From contig NZ_JACRUK010000005.1 in the NCBI RefSeq assembly GCF_014305155.1, positions 62,001-126,000 of the forward strand: a stretch of DNA of 64,000 nt, in the 5' to 3' direction. Positions 18,519-27,612 of the stretch are shown piece after piece. Source of the stretch: Flavobacterium muglaense. Lineage in GTDB: Bacteria; Bacteroidota; Bacteroidia; Flavobacteriales; Flavobacteriaceae. The position numbers were made by a program, and so were the translations under genes. The notes under the pieces are model-generated. The model saw only the letters and a list, made by a program, of their open reading frames with translations. It was not told where the DNA came from and did not search any database. How positions within the stretch are numbered: the first letter of the stretch is position 1; the number at the start of each line of letters is the position of its first letter.

Positions 18519-19781
18519 ATGAGTAAAGACATTATTCTAAAAGCCGAAAATATTTCAAAGCAATACCGCTTAGGACAAGTAGGTACGGGTACGCTCCGTC
18601 ATGACTTGAACAGGTGGTGGCATACCATACGTGGTAAGGAAAACCCGTATTTACAAGTTGGTGATACTAATGACCGATCTACCAAAGGGGAAAGTGAGTA
18701 CGTATGGGCGTTAAAAGACATTAATTTTGAAGTTGAGCGCGGAGAAGTATTAGGAATCATTGGTAAAAACGGTGCAGGGAAATCTACGCTATTAAAAATT
18801 TTATCACGAGTTACAGCTCCTACAACAGGGAGTATCAAGTTTGGTGGCCGTGTGGCATCCTTACTAGAAGTAGGGACGGGCTTTAACGGTGAAATGACGG
18901 GCAGGGAAAATATATTTCTAAACGGTGCCATTCTTGGGATGACCAAAAAAGAAATTGCCTCCAAAATAGACGAAATCATTGCCTTCTCAGGTTGTGAGCG
19001 TTATATCGACACTCCGGTTAAAAGATATAGTTCCGGAATGACGGTGCGTTTGGCATTTGCCGTAGCCGCATTCCTAGAGCCCGAAATTTTGATCATCGAT
19101 GAGGTTCTAGCTGTAGGTGATGCTGAATTCCAGAAAAAAGCCATTGGCAAGATGCAAGATATTTCTAAACAAGGCGGGCGAACAGTGTTGTTTGTGAGTC
19201 ATAATATGGCGGCGGTGAAAAGCTTGTGTACTAGGGGTATTGTATTAGAGTATGGTGGAGTTGTTTTTGAAGGTGGGATTGATGATTGTATTGAGAAATA
19301 TAACTCTGATTCAGTTTTTGAAAATGAAACTCAATACAATGGAAGTAAGATTATAAAAAAAGCGTTATTACACACTTCTAATGGTTTGATTAAATACAAT
19401 TGTAGTTTTAAGTTGGAAATCTATTTTGAAGCAAAAAATAGTATAACAAATTTAGTTCTTGGTATAGTTATAAAAGATTTAAATGATGTTGAGTTAATAG
19501 GAGTTAATAACAGACATTATCATCAAGAAAAAATTAATAGTTCTAATATCTATAATGGTAGGGTGACAGTTTATATTGAATCTTTAAAACTTTTTCCAGG
19601 TGAGTATAAAATAGATTTGTATTTAGGGGACTCTGTAACTGATATTGAAATTGTAAATGACGCTATAAAGTTTACTGTAAGTGAATCTTTTCATAATGGA
19701 ATACTTAATAGTTTGAATTTTAAGCTTAATAAAGTGTTTCACGATAAGATTGTTTGGAAGTATAATAAAATAAATGATTAG
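18519..19781 (+). CDS. wzt: Polysaccharide ABC transporter ATP-binding protein with C-terminal glycan-binding domain (Wzt-like)
   Basis: A 420-residue ATPase: Walker A GKNGAGKST at 82-90, signature YSSGM at 170-174, Walker B ILIIDE at 190-195 and an H-loop in VSHNMAAVKS. Residues from about 250 to 420 form an extra C-terminal domain in the position where Wzt proteins bind the non-reducing end of their own glycan. The protein energises export with the Wzm-like permease. Codons change sharply near residue 243: hand counts of 60-base lines give about 38-40% GC in the ATPase part (18901, 19081) and about 22-23% in the C-terminal part (19441, 19681). This suggests a mosaic gene. A methyltransferase gene follows after 3 bases. 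Confidence 0.92.
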   Translation: MSKDIILKAENISKQYRLGQVGTGTLRHDLNRWWHTIRGKENPYLQVGDTNDRSTKGESEYVWALKDINFEVERGEVLGIIGKNGAGKSTLLKILSRVTAPTTGSIKFGGRVASLLEVGTGFNGEMTGRENIFLNGAILGMTKKEIASKIDEIIAFSGCERYIDTPVKRYSSGMTVRLAFAVAAFLEPEILIIDEVLAVGDAEFQKKAIGKMQDISKQGGRTVLFVSHNMAAVKSLCTRGIVLEYGGVVFEGGIDDCIEKYNSDSVFENETQYNGSKIIKKALLHTSNGLIKYNCSFKLEIYFEAKNSITNLVLGIVIKDLNDVELIGVNNRHYHQEKINSSNIYNGRVTVYIESLKLFPGEYKIDLYLGDSVTDIEIVNDAIKFTVSESFHNGILNSLNFKLNKVFHDKIVWKYNKIND

Positions 19782-19784
19782 TTA

Positions 19785-20492
19785 ATGTTTAGAAAAGCTA
19801 TTAATTTTTTAACAAAGGTTTTTCAATCAGAAAATCAAAAAGAAACAGAGTTTTATAAAAAAATGTTTGTTGAAAACTCCTATTGGAATTCAACTGAGCC
19901 AAATGAAGAGGAAAAAATACGATGGAAAATTATTGAAACTTTTTTGAAGACAATGGAGTTTAAAAAAGGGTTTAATAACTTTTCTATTTTAGATTTAGGA
20001 TGTGGGAGAGGATGGTTGACTAATTTGCTTTCAGATTATGGAGATGTGATTGGGATTGAGCCAGTAAGACCTGTTGTTGAGTACGCAAAAAAAATATTTC
20101 CTGAAATAAAATTTATCTGTGGGACTTCAAAAGATTTGCTAAAAAATCGGGAAATTGAAAAGTTTGATTTAATTGTTACTTCAGAAGTCATTGAACATGT
20201 TCCTGATAATAGTAAAAAACAATTTATTGAGGATATCTTTAGATTATTAAATGATAACGGACATTTAATTGTGACTACACCAAGAAAAGAGGCTCAAAAG
20301 GAATGGGTTAAATATAGTAACCCAAATCAGCCAATTGAAGACTGGATTTTGGAATCAGAATTAGAAAATCTTGTCACCAATAATGGTTTTACCAAAAAAA
20401 TGTTAGATCGTTTTTCTATTTCTCCAGATAAAGGTAAACCAAAAATTGAAATTTATCAATTATGGTTATTTCAAAAAAAAACTAATGAATAG
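19785..20492 (+). CDS. SAM-dependent methyltransferase (class I)
   Basis: A 235-residue protein with motif I ILDLGCGRGWLT near 67-78, a following acidic GIEPVRP loop and EVIEHVPDNSKK near 133-144, typical of class I small-molecule and sugar methyltransferases. It begins 3 bases after wzt. In ABC-exported O-antigens a methyltransferase near wzt often caps the non-reducing end, which the Wzt C-terminal domain then recognises; that role fits but is an inference. It overlaps the next GT by 8 bases. Confidence 0.85.
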   Translation: MFRKAINFLTKVFQSENQKETEFYKKMFVENSYWNSTEPNEEEKIRWKIIETFLKTMEFKKGFNNFSILDLGCGRGWLTNLLSDYGDVIGIEPVRPVVEYAKKIFPEIKFICGTSKDLLKNREIEKFDLIVTSEVIEHVPDNSKKQFIEDIFRLLNDNGHLIVTTPRKEAQKEWVKYSNPNQPIEDWILESELENLVTNNGFTKKMLDRFSISPDKGKPKIEIYQLWLFQKKTNE

Positions 20493-21360
20493 TCCTAAAA
20501 TATCTATCATCGTTCCTTGTTTTAAGCAAGCTCAGTATTTGCCTGAGGCATTACAGTCTGTATTGAATCAAACGTATAGCGACTGGGAATGTATTATTGT
20601 CAATGATGGTAGCCCAGATGATACTGATATAGTTGCGAAAGAATGGCTGATTAAAGACCCTCGTTTTAAATACATTTATAAAGAAAACGGTGGTTTGAGT
20701 AGTGCTAGAAATGCAGGGATTGAATCATCAAAGGGTGATTATATTCAGTTTTTGGATGCTGATGATCTCATTGAAAGTTATAAAATAGAATATCAGATTC
20801 AATTCATGCTAAATAATCCGACTATAGACATTTCTATTTCGGGTTACCGGTATTTCGAATCTAATTCCAGTACCTTAAAAATTTTAGGAAGGAACGGCTT
20901 TAAACCTGAAGTATTTTTAACGAGGTATGACATCGATATAAAAGAAGTTTTATCTTTCGGCAACCCTATGGTTATTAGTGCACCAATTTATAAAATAGAG
21001 GTTTTTAATTTAGTTGGTTTTTTTGATCTAAGCCTAGCGGCTTTAGAAGATTGGGATTTTCACTTTAGATGTGCATTACACAATTTAGTTTTTGAACATA
21101 TTGGCTATGCAAACAACACCAAAACTTTGATCAGAATTCATCCTGAAAGCATGACGAGTAATGCTGAGAAAACTAGAAATCAAGTTGTGCTATTCCAAAA
21201 ACACATCCAGAAAAACATATTATATGTTAATTATTTTAATGTGAGGACGGAAGATAAAAGTATTAGAAAAAGAAATAAAAGGGAAAAAATGACAGATTTA
21301 ATAGTTGCTTTTATACCACCAATTTTTGTAAAAATTTATAGGTATGTCAAATCAAATTAA
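20485..21360 (+). CDS. Glycosyltransferase family 2
   Basis: A 291-residue GT-A enzyme starting MNSPKISIIVPCFKQA. It shows the usual order of motifs: IIVPCF, IIVNDGSPDDT near 35-45, GGLSSARNAGI near 69-79 and QFLDADDLI near 88-96 (Asp-Ala-Asp metal site). A longer open frame starting at 20446 exists, but the ATG at 20485 sits exactly at the family start and overlaps the methyltransferase stop as ATGAATAG. It ends overlapping the WbsX gene by 17 bases. The sugar donor is unknown. Confidence 0.9.
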   Translation: MNSPKISIIVPCFKQAQYLPEALQSVLNQTYSDWECIIVNDGSPDDTDIVAKEWLIKDPRFKYIYKENGGLSSARNAGIESSKGDYIQFLDADDLIESYKIEYQIQFMLNNPTIDISISGYRYFESNSSTLKILGRNGFKPEVFLTRYDIDIKEVLSFGNPMVISAPIYKIEVFNLVGFFDLSLAALEDWDFHFRCALHNLVFEHIGYANNTKTLIRIHPESMTSNAEKTRNQVVLFQKHIQKNILYVNYFNVRTEDKSIRKRNKREKMTDLIVAFIPPIFVKIYRYVKSN

Positions 21361-22444
21361 ACCCATTGCCATTTATTTACCACAATTTCATCCAATTCCT
21401 GACAACGACAGATGGTGGGGAAAAGGGTTTACGGAATGGACAAATGTCGCTAAAGCGAAACCATTGTTCAAAGGACACTATCAACCTCACTTACCTGCTG
21501 ATCTAGGTTTTTATGATTTAAGATTGGAAGAAACTAGATTAGCCCAAGAGCAATTGGCAAAAGAATATGGTATTCATGGTTTTTGTTACTATCATTATTG
21601 GTTTAATGGCAAAAGGCTCTTACATGAACCTTTGGATCGTAAATTAAAAAATCCAAAGGAAAATTTGCCTTTTATGCTGTGTTGGGCAAATGAAAACTGG
21701 ACTAGACGTTGGGATGGTGAAGAGCAAGAAATATTAATGAATCAAGAATATAGTTTTGAAGATGATGCACAACATTTTAATTTTCTCTGTCATCATTACT
21801 TTACTGACGAAAGATATATTAGACACAATGGTAAACCAGTTTTTATTATTTATAGACCTAAATTGTTCGCTGATATTAATAAAACTATAAAAATTTGGAG
21901 GGATATTGCCATAGAAAAAGGAATTGGTGAAATGCATTTAGGTTATATGCAGAGTTGGGGGGTTTATGATGACCCCTTACTTATGGGTTTTGATTTTGCT
22001 GTAGAATTTCAACCTGTTTTTCCTAAATCAGCAATTTATAATAGTCCTAAGTCTGAAAATATTTTAAACAGAATATTATCTATTTTTACCTCAGAAGAAA
22101 AAAATGACACAAGCAATATTGTTTTTGACTATAAAAAATTAGTTGCTATTCAAAAGCAAAAAAAGTTTGTTAGTAATGTAAGTCCATGTCTTATCCCTAT
22201 GTGGGATAACAGTGCTAGAAGAAAAAAAAATGCAGCTATATTTATTAATTCAACACCTGAAATTTATGGCGATTGGTTGGGGTTTATAGTAAAAAACTTT
22301 CCTTGGAAACTTAACAATGAAAAGTTTTTATTTATTAATGCTTGGAATGAGTGGGCGGAGGGTAATCACTTAGAGCCATGTCAAAAATGGGGTAAAAAAT
22401 ATCTAAAAATCACAAAAGAAAACCTTGAAAATAATGGCCAATAA
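21344..22444 (+). CDS. WbsX family protein (GH99-like domain), copy 1
   Basis: A 366-residue protein. IYLPQFHPIPDNDRWWGKG near 9-27, TEWTNVAKAKPLFKGHYQPH, YHYWFNGKRLL near 83-93 and the late NAWNEWAEGNHLEP are hallmark stretches of the WbsX (Glyco_tran_WbsX) family. These proteins are common in O-antigen and capsule clusters and have a TIM-barrel fold related to GH99 endomannosidases. Whether they transfer or cleave sugars is not settled. A paralogue follows directly, and the two genes overlap by about 11 bases. Upstream overlap with the GT is 17 bases. Confidence 0.9.
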   Translation: MSNQIKPIAIYLPQFHPIPDNDRWWGKGFTEWTNVAKAKPLFKGHYQPHLPADLGFYDLRLEETRLAQEQLAKEYGIHGFCYYHYWFNGKRLLHEPLDRKLKNPKENLPFMLCWANENWTRRWDGEEQEILMNQEYSFEDDAQHFNFLCHHYFTDERYIRHNGKPVFIIYRPKLFADINKTIKIWRDIAIEKGIGEMHLGYMQSWGVYDDPLLMGFDFAVEFQPVFPKSAIYNSPKSENILNRILSIFTSEEKNDTSNIVFDYKKLVAIQKQKKFVSNVSPCLIPMWDNSARRKKNAAIFINSTPEIYGDWLGFIVKNFPWKLNNEKFLFINAWNEWAEGNHLEPCQKWGKKYLKITKENLENNGQ

Positions 22445-23570
22445 AATACAATTTTTAGCTTATTATTTGCCTCAGTTTCATCCTATTCCTGAAAACGATA
22501 GTTGGTGGGGCAAAGGCTTTACAGAGTGGACTAATGTTACCAAAGCACAGCCTTTGTTCAAAGGACATAATCAACCAATTATGCCAGGCGAATTAGGTTT
22601 TTATGATTTACGAATTCCCGAAATTCAAGAGCAACAAGCACTATTAGCTAAGTCATACGGTATAGATGGTTTTGTATACTATCAGTATTGGTTTGGTAAG
22701 GGGAAAATGCTATTAGAAAAACCCGCAGAAGCCATGCTTAGCAATAAGAATATAGATTTCCCTTTTTGTTTTTGTTGGGCAAACGAAACCTGGAAAGGTA
22801 TTTGGCATGGTATTCACGATCCAAGAGTCTTAATAGAACAAACGTATCAAGGCAAGGAAGGTTACCAAGCCTATTTCGAATATTTACTTCCTTTTTTTCA
22901 AGACAAACGATACATCAAAGAGCAGAATAAACCTGTTTTTCATGTGTATAAATTAGATGATATACCAGATATAGCCGTCTTTGTAACTACTTTTAATGAA
23001 CTTGCTATTCAAGAAGGATTTGATGGTATACATTTGATAGCCACGATATGCTCAGAAGCAGTGTTAAATAGCGATTTTGTTTATGGTAAAGTTGGAGTAG
23101 ATGTTTTTATGAAAATGCGCTACAGTCAAAAAACTATGTCTCTTAAAAATAGCATTTATCTTACACTAGAGCGAAAATATAATAAGATTACGAATAGTTT
23201 ATATAGAAAGAATAAATCAATTGATGAAAGATCAAAACCTTTAATTTTCGATTATCAGAAAGGTGTGGCAAAAATGAACTCTAGTTTCACAAGTTTAAAA
23301 CATATTTCTTGTGTATTTCCAAATTGGGATAATACCGCAAGAACAGGTAAAAAAGCGATGATCTTCATCAATGCCACCCCACTGTCTTGGAAGGTTCATT
23401 TGCAAAATACGGTCAATGAATTATTGAAAAACCCGCATAATCCTCAAATTGTGATTATCAAATCATGGAATGAGTGGGCTGAAGGTAATTATATTGAACC
23501 CGACGCTACTTACGGCAGGCAGTGGCTCGAAGTTGTAAAAAGTGTGAAAGTGAATTTATTATCGCGTTAG
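22434..23570 (+). CDS. WbsX family protein (GH99-like domain), copy 2
   Basis: A paralogue of the preceding gene, 378 residues from ATG 22434 (a TTG at 22425 in the same frame is less likely). It repeats the family signature (YYLPQFHPIPENDSWWGKG, TEWTNVTKAQPLFKGHNQP, SWNEWAEGNYIEP) but diverges strongly in the middle (about residues 215-270). That suggests an old duplication or two different acceptor specificities rather than a recent copy. It acts in the same polysaccharide pathway; the activity is unproven. Confidence 0.9.
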   Translation: MANKIQFLAYYLPQFHPIPENDSWWGKGFTEWTNVTKAQPLFKGHNQPIMPGELGFYDLRIPEIQEQQALLAKSYGIDGFVYYQYWFGKGKMLLEKPAEAMLSNKNIDFPFCFCWANETWKGIWHGIHDPRVLIEQTYQGKEGYQAYFEYLLPFFQDKRYIKEQNKPVFHVYKLDDIPDIAVFVTTFNELAIQEGFDGIHLIATICSEAVLNSDFVYGKVGVDVFMKMRYSQKTMSLKNSIYLTLERKYNKITNSLYRKNKSIDERSKPLIFDYQKGVAKMNSSFTSLKHISCVFPNWDNTARTGKKAMIFINATPLSWKVHLQNTVNELLKNPHNPQIVIIKSWNEWAEGNYIEPDATYGRQWLEVVKSVKVNLLSR

Positions 23571-23611
23571 ATGTTATAAAAAGCAAAGTGAAAAATAATA
23601 ATAGTACAGTT

Positions 23612-24514
23612 ATGAAATCATTAGTTTCGATTATTATCCCTTGCTACAACCAAGATCAATTCTTGGATGAAACTTTGCAATCTGTTTTTAATCAAACGTA
23701 TTCAAATTGGGAATGTATTATTATAAATGATGGCAGTGTAGATCGTACCGAAATTATCGCAACGGAATGGGTTACTAAAGATAATAGGTTTAAATATACA
23801 AATCAGGTAAATAAAGGCGTTAGTGCAGCAAGAAACAGTGGGCTAACACTCGCAAAAGGAGAATATATTCAGTTTTTAGATGCAGATGATGTACTAGCAG
23901 TAGATAAAGTACAAATTTCTCTTGAGGCAATATTTAAAAACAATGTTCAAGTTTGCTGCTGTAATTATTCAATGTTTACCAAATCGACGATACATGTATT
24001 ACCTCCTTTCTCTAAATTAGCCTCTTTTGAATTTAATTTTGAGAATCTTGCAAGGTATTGGAATGATGGTTTTACAATTCCTATTCATTGTTGGTTTTTT
24101 AAGGCAGATTTATTTGATGCTGTTATATTTCCTGAGGGTCTAACTGCTCAGGAAGATTGGATAGTTTGGCTTAGAATATTTCAGAAATCCCCAAAGACTT
24201 TCTATATTGATGAACAGTTGGCTTTTTACCGTTTAAATCCAAAAGGACGCACACAAATCAAAGGTTTTTTTAATGAAACGCTTGAAGCCATTCATTATTT
24301 AAAAGATTTTTTAAATGAAGCTGAATTTCAAAAACTTTACGAATCGGCCATAATTAGGAATCATAACGGGATGACTTATTGGAGAGAAAGAGAAGTGAAT
24401 TTAAAAAAGTCAAATACCTATCAGTTTGGTTTGTTGTGTAAAAAAGTAACTGAGAAATTAGGTTTGTTAGCCTTTGCAAAAGCAGTCTTTTTATATCTTA
24501 AATCTTTAAAGTAA
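23612..24514 (+). CDS. Glycosyltransferase family 2
   Basis: A 300-residue GT-A enzyme. MKSLVSIIIPCYNQDQF opens the fold, followed by IIINDGSVDRTE near 37-48, GVSAARNSGL and QFLDADDVL near 90-98 as metal-site motif. A GTG at 23522 would add 30 residues overlapping the WbsX gene, but those residues do not resemble the family, so the ATG at 23612 is preferred. It is closely similar in its first 100 residues to the GT at 20485-21360, which suggests duplication of the catalytic domain with divergence of the acceptor half. Confidence 0.88.
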   Translation: MKSLVSIIIPCYNQDQFLDETLQSVFNQTYSNWECIIINDGSVDRTEIIATEWVTKDNRFKYTNQVNKGVSAARNSGLTLAKGEYIQFLDADDVLAVDKVQISLEAIFKNNVQVCCCNYSMFTKSTIHVLPPFSKLASFEFNFENLARYWNDGFTIPIHCWFFKADLFDAVIFPEGLTAQEDWIVWLRIFQKSPKTFYIDEQLAFYRLNPKGRTQIKGFFNETLEAIHYLKDFLNEAEFQKLYESAIIRNHNGMTYWREREVNLKKSNTYQFGLLCKKVTEKLGLLAFAKAVFLYLKSLK

Positions 24515-24519
24515 AAGCA

Positions 24520-25431
24520 TTGGTATTAGCTATTGTTATTCCGTATTATAAAATCCGTTTTTTTGAAGCTACCTTGCAATCGCTGGCGCTTCAAACAGAT
24601 AAACGCTTCAAAGTTTATATTGGAAATGATGCTAGTGATCAGGATCCATCGAAACTTTTAGAGAAATTTAAAAGTCAATTTGATTTTGAATATCAGTATT
24701 ACGAAACTAACTTAGGCTCGATATCGTTAACACAACAATGGGAACGTTGTTTGGCTATGGTCGGCAACCAAGATTGGGTAATGATTCTAGGTGATGATGA
24801 TACTATTGATGCTAATTGCGTGGCACTATTTTACCAAAATAAAGATCTGGTTGAAAGTAAGAATTGCAAAGTGATTCGCTACGCAACGCAAGTAATCGAT
24901 CAGAACGATGCAACATTATCTGGTATATATACACATCCTATGTATGAGACTTCGGCTGATTTTTTGATGCGTAAGTTTAAGGGTGGCACCCGCTCTTCGT
25001 TAAGTGAATTTATTTTTAATAAAGATGCTTTGCTCAAGCATAAATTTAAGGATCTTCCTTTGGCTTGGTTTTCGGATATTTTAGCGGTGCTCGAAGTGTC
25101 CAATTTTGGATTAATTTATACGATTAATGAGGCCGTTGTGCAATTTAGGTTAAGTGGTGATAACATCACATCTAGAGCTGATAATTTAGTTTTAAAAAAC
25201 GAAGCTAGTTTTGAGTTTTTCTATTATTTGATCAAGGAGAAAAAGGGATTTTTTAGCGACCTTCAAATCCCTGTTTTACAAGAGAATCTTGAAAAAACGT
25301 TTTTATATAATAAAAAAAACATTCGGTTTTGGGTACTTTTTACGAAGTTGTACTTGAGCAAAGGTTACTTTAAAAAATATATTAAGTTCCTGATAAAAAG
25401 TGGACTGATGGTTCTAAAAAAAATATCATGA
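24520..25431 (+). CDS. Glycosyltransferase family 2
   Basis: A 303-residue enzyme that starts with TTG, placing VLAIVIPYYKIRFFEATLQSL at the N-terminus. Further motifs are IGNDASDQDPS near 35-45 and MILGDDDTIDAN near 91-102. It fits GT2 enzymes acting on lipid-linked oligosaccharides. The start codon lies 5 bases after the preceding stop; no ATG fits the fold better. It overlaps the next gene by 4 bases (ATGA). Confidence 0.85.
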   Translation: MVLAIVIPYYKIRFFEATLQSLALQTDKRFKVYIGNDASDQDPSKLLEKFKSQFDFEYQYYETNLGSISLTQQWERCLAMVGNQDWVMILGDDDTIDANCVALFYQNKDLVESKNCKVIRYATQVIDQNDATLSGIYTHPMYETSADFLMRKFKGGTRSSLSEFIFNKDALLKHKFKDLPLAWFSDILAVLEVSNFGLIYTINEAVVQFRLSGDNITSRADNLVLKNEASFEFFYYLIKEKKGFFSDLQIPVLQENLEKTFLYNKKNIRFWVLFTKLYLSKGYFKKYIKFLIKSGLMVLKKIS

Positions 25432-26648
25432 AGATATTAATAATTGTTCAAGATCTTAGGGTTTCAGGAACTAGTGAAGGGATCGTTTCTCGTTCTTTTA
25501 TTGGTAAGTTGTCCCATTTATATCCCAATGCAGTGCTAGATGTGCACTATTTCATGTACTACAAACACGAGTATGACAAGGAGATTTTGCCGGTGAATAG
25601 TATAACTGAATACCTAATAAAAAGGAAGCCCTCTTTTTTATTAAAAATTACTAATGCCATTTATAGAAGAGTTTTTACAAAGTCATTGTACAAATTGTTT
25701 TTATTAAACCAGTATAAAAAAGCAATATCAAAAATTAATGCAGATGCTTATGATTTGGTTTTTGTTCGTAGTGCAGGGTTAGAGTATGAAACTATTTTAG
25801 GTTTAGAAGGCTTGCCTATTTTGTCGAAAGCTATTATTAATTTTCATGATCCGTTTCCACTGTTTTTTGATTCCTCAGGAACTGGTCCTCTGACAGAAAA
25901 AGACTTAATTGATTTTAAATCAATGTATTCTGTTGTTCAAAAGGCCTTTCGCTGTACAACACCCTCGCATTTACTGTCAAAAGATTTGCAATTGATTTAT
26001 GGTAATCAAAAAAAGTTTTATACACTGCCACATCAGTATGATAAACACGTTTTTGACTTGTCTAAAGTAACTCAGGTTCGGAAAAAACAAAAGCCAATTT
26101 CTATTTCCTATCATGGAGGGTTACAATTTGGTCGGAACATAGATATTCTAATTGATGCATACATATCGTTGATTAGAAAAAACAAATTGATTTTGGAGCA
26201 GTCGGAATTAGTTCTCCGCTTGAAGAGCTCGGAAAATAATAGATTAAAAGAAAAATACAAAGTATTTGATACCATTCATATTTTAGATAGTTTGGATTTT
26301 TCAAATTCTGCAAACGAACAGAAAGAGGAAGCTGATATTATTGTTTTAATAGAAAGTGTGTTAGATTATAGCAATATCTTACTTGGGAAAGCGCCATTAG
26401 TAGCGTCACTCGATAAGCCGGTTTTAGCGTTATTGCCAAAGGTATGTGAATTGCGCACTATTATAAATGATGATAAATACATGGCCACAAGTAATGATCA
26501 AAACGATATAGCAATAAAATTAGAAGCATTAATTATAACTACTTTAGATAAAAAAGAGATTTCGGCTGCCTTTGGTAATTATTTTAGTGATGTACAATTT
26601 AATGATAATATTGATTTTATTATTAATTTGGAACCTTTTAAAAATTAA
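25428..26648 (+). CDS. Putative GT-B glycosyltransferase
   Basis: A 406-residue protein with two-domain GT-B character. The N-terminus MKILIIVQDLRVSGTSEG has a Gly-rich acceptor loop, and INFHDPFPLFFDSSG lies near 144-158. SISYHGGLQFGRNIDILIDAY near 230-250 opens the donor domain, and ADIIVLIESVLDYSNILLGKAP comes late, where the family normally has its nucleotide-contacting segment. The usual E-x7-E of GT4 is not clear. It most likely adds one sugar of the glycan; the donor is unknown. Confidence 0.75.
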   Translation: MKILIIVQDLRVSGTSEGIVSRSFIGKLSHLYPNAVLDVHYFMYYKHEYDKEILPVNSITEYLIKRKPSFLLKITNAIYRRVFTKSLYKLFLLNQYKKAISKINADAYDLVFVRSAGLEYETILGLEGLPILSKAIINFHDPFPLFFDSSGTGPLTEKDLIDFKSMYSVVQKAFRCTTPSHLLSKDLQLIYGNQKKFYTLPHQYDKHVFDLSKVTQVRKKQKPISISYHGGLQFGRNIDILIDAYISLIRKNKLILEQSELVLRLKSSENNRLKEKYKVFDTIHILDSLDFSNSANEQKEEADIIVLIESVLDYSNILLGKAPLVASLDKPVLALLPKVCELRTIINDDKYMATSNDQNDIAIKLEALIITTLDKKEISAAFGNYFSDVQFNDNIDFIINLEPFKN

Positions 26649-26653
26649 CTCTA

Positions 26654-27547
26654 ATGAGAAAGATTATTTACACATTGATCTCCAAATGTGGATATAGGAT
26701 TGAAAATAAAAACAAAATTAACGTCGAAAATTTAAAATTTGTAAATCAATTTGAAGCAAGAATTAATCAGCATTTGGTAGTAAAATCAATAGAGTTTATT
26801 AAGGAAATTTTGTATTCGTTTCCAGATCTGCAAATCAAGGACTGTGACTACGGACTAAATTTTAATTTCCAAGAAATTAAAATCTATGTAGAAACGTATG
26901 AGGAAATATTAATAATTTCAGAGATTTTTGTGAAAAAGGAATATGATTTTTTTACAAGTGAAAAGATAGTTTTATGTGATATTGGTGCAAATATAGGTTT
27001 AGCATCGATTTTTTTATCGCTTAAAGAAAATATAGAAGCTATTTATGCATTTGAACCGGTTCGTCAAACTTATCATCAAGCGTTAATTAATTTTAAAATG
27101 AATAGTCATTTTTTAAAAGTCAAATCTATCAAAAATTATGGATTAGCTAAAAATGACCGAGATCAAGTTTTTCTATTTAATAGTAATGTAAAGGGAAACA
27201 CGGGAATACGTGGATCTAAAAGCAGTAGTTTTGTTGCAGAAGCGGTTACTAATGTCAATGTCAAATTGAAAAACGCTTCCAATGAAATTGAAATGATACT
27301 TAAAGAGCATCCTAATTCAAAAATAGCAATTAAGGTTGATTGCGAAGGTGCCGAGTATGAGATTTTTGAGGACTTAAATGAGTCTGGATGCCTGAAGAAA
27401 ATAGATTATATCATTTTGGAATGGCATGATGAAGGTAGTTCATCATTGGAGTTGATCTTAAGGGATAATAAATTTGAATATTTTGCACGCAATATGGCTT
27501 TAAGCACAGGAATGATATATGCGATTAATAGAGGTAAGAACTTATGA
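26654..27547 (+). CDS. FkbM family SAM-dependent methyltransferase
   Basis: A 297-residue protein with CDIGANIGLASIFLSL near 112-127 (SAM-binding motif I), AFEPVRQTYHQA near 137-148 and IKVDCEGAEYEIFEDL near 221-236, the pattern of the FkbM family. Members O-methylate sugars and other hydroxyl compounds. It is the second of three methyltransferases in this run of glycosyltransferases, so the mature glycan probably carries methyl ethers. It starts 5 bases after the previous stop. Confidence 0.88.
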   Translation: MRKIIYTLISKCGYRIENKNKINVENLKFVNQFEARINQHLVVKSIEFIKEILYSFPDLQIKDCDYGLNFNFQEIKIYVETYEEILIISEIFVKKEYDFFTSEKIVLCDIGANIGLASIFLSLKENIEAIYAFEPVRQTYHQALINFKMNSHFLKVKSIKNYGLAKNDRDQVFLFNSNVKGNTGIRGSKSSSFVAEAVTNVNVKLKNASNEIEMILKEHPNSKIAIKVDCEGAEYEIFEDLNESGCLKKIDYIILEWHDEGSSSLELILRDNKFEYFARNMALSTGMIYAINRGKNL

Positions 27548-27612
27548 TGGTTATTTAGAATCTTTATTGTTTTGAAACTTTTTAATAAAATTATAATGAA
27601 AATTAATAATCG

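Noticed and set aside
18599..18979. Minus-strand open frame of 126 codons opposite wzt
   Set aside because: It lies wholly inside the well-supported Wzt ATPase domain; it is the antisense shadow of conserved codons.
20446..20485. Longer start of the GT2 gene at 20446
   Set aside because: The extra residues repeat the methyltransferase end in another frame; the family begins at the ATG at 20485.
23522..23611. Longer GTG start for the GT2 gene
   Set aside because: The extra 30 residues overlap the WbsX end and do not fit the GT2 N-terminus.
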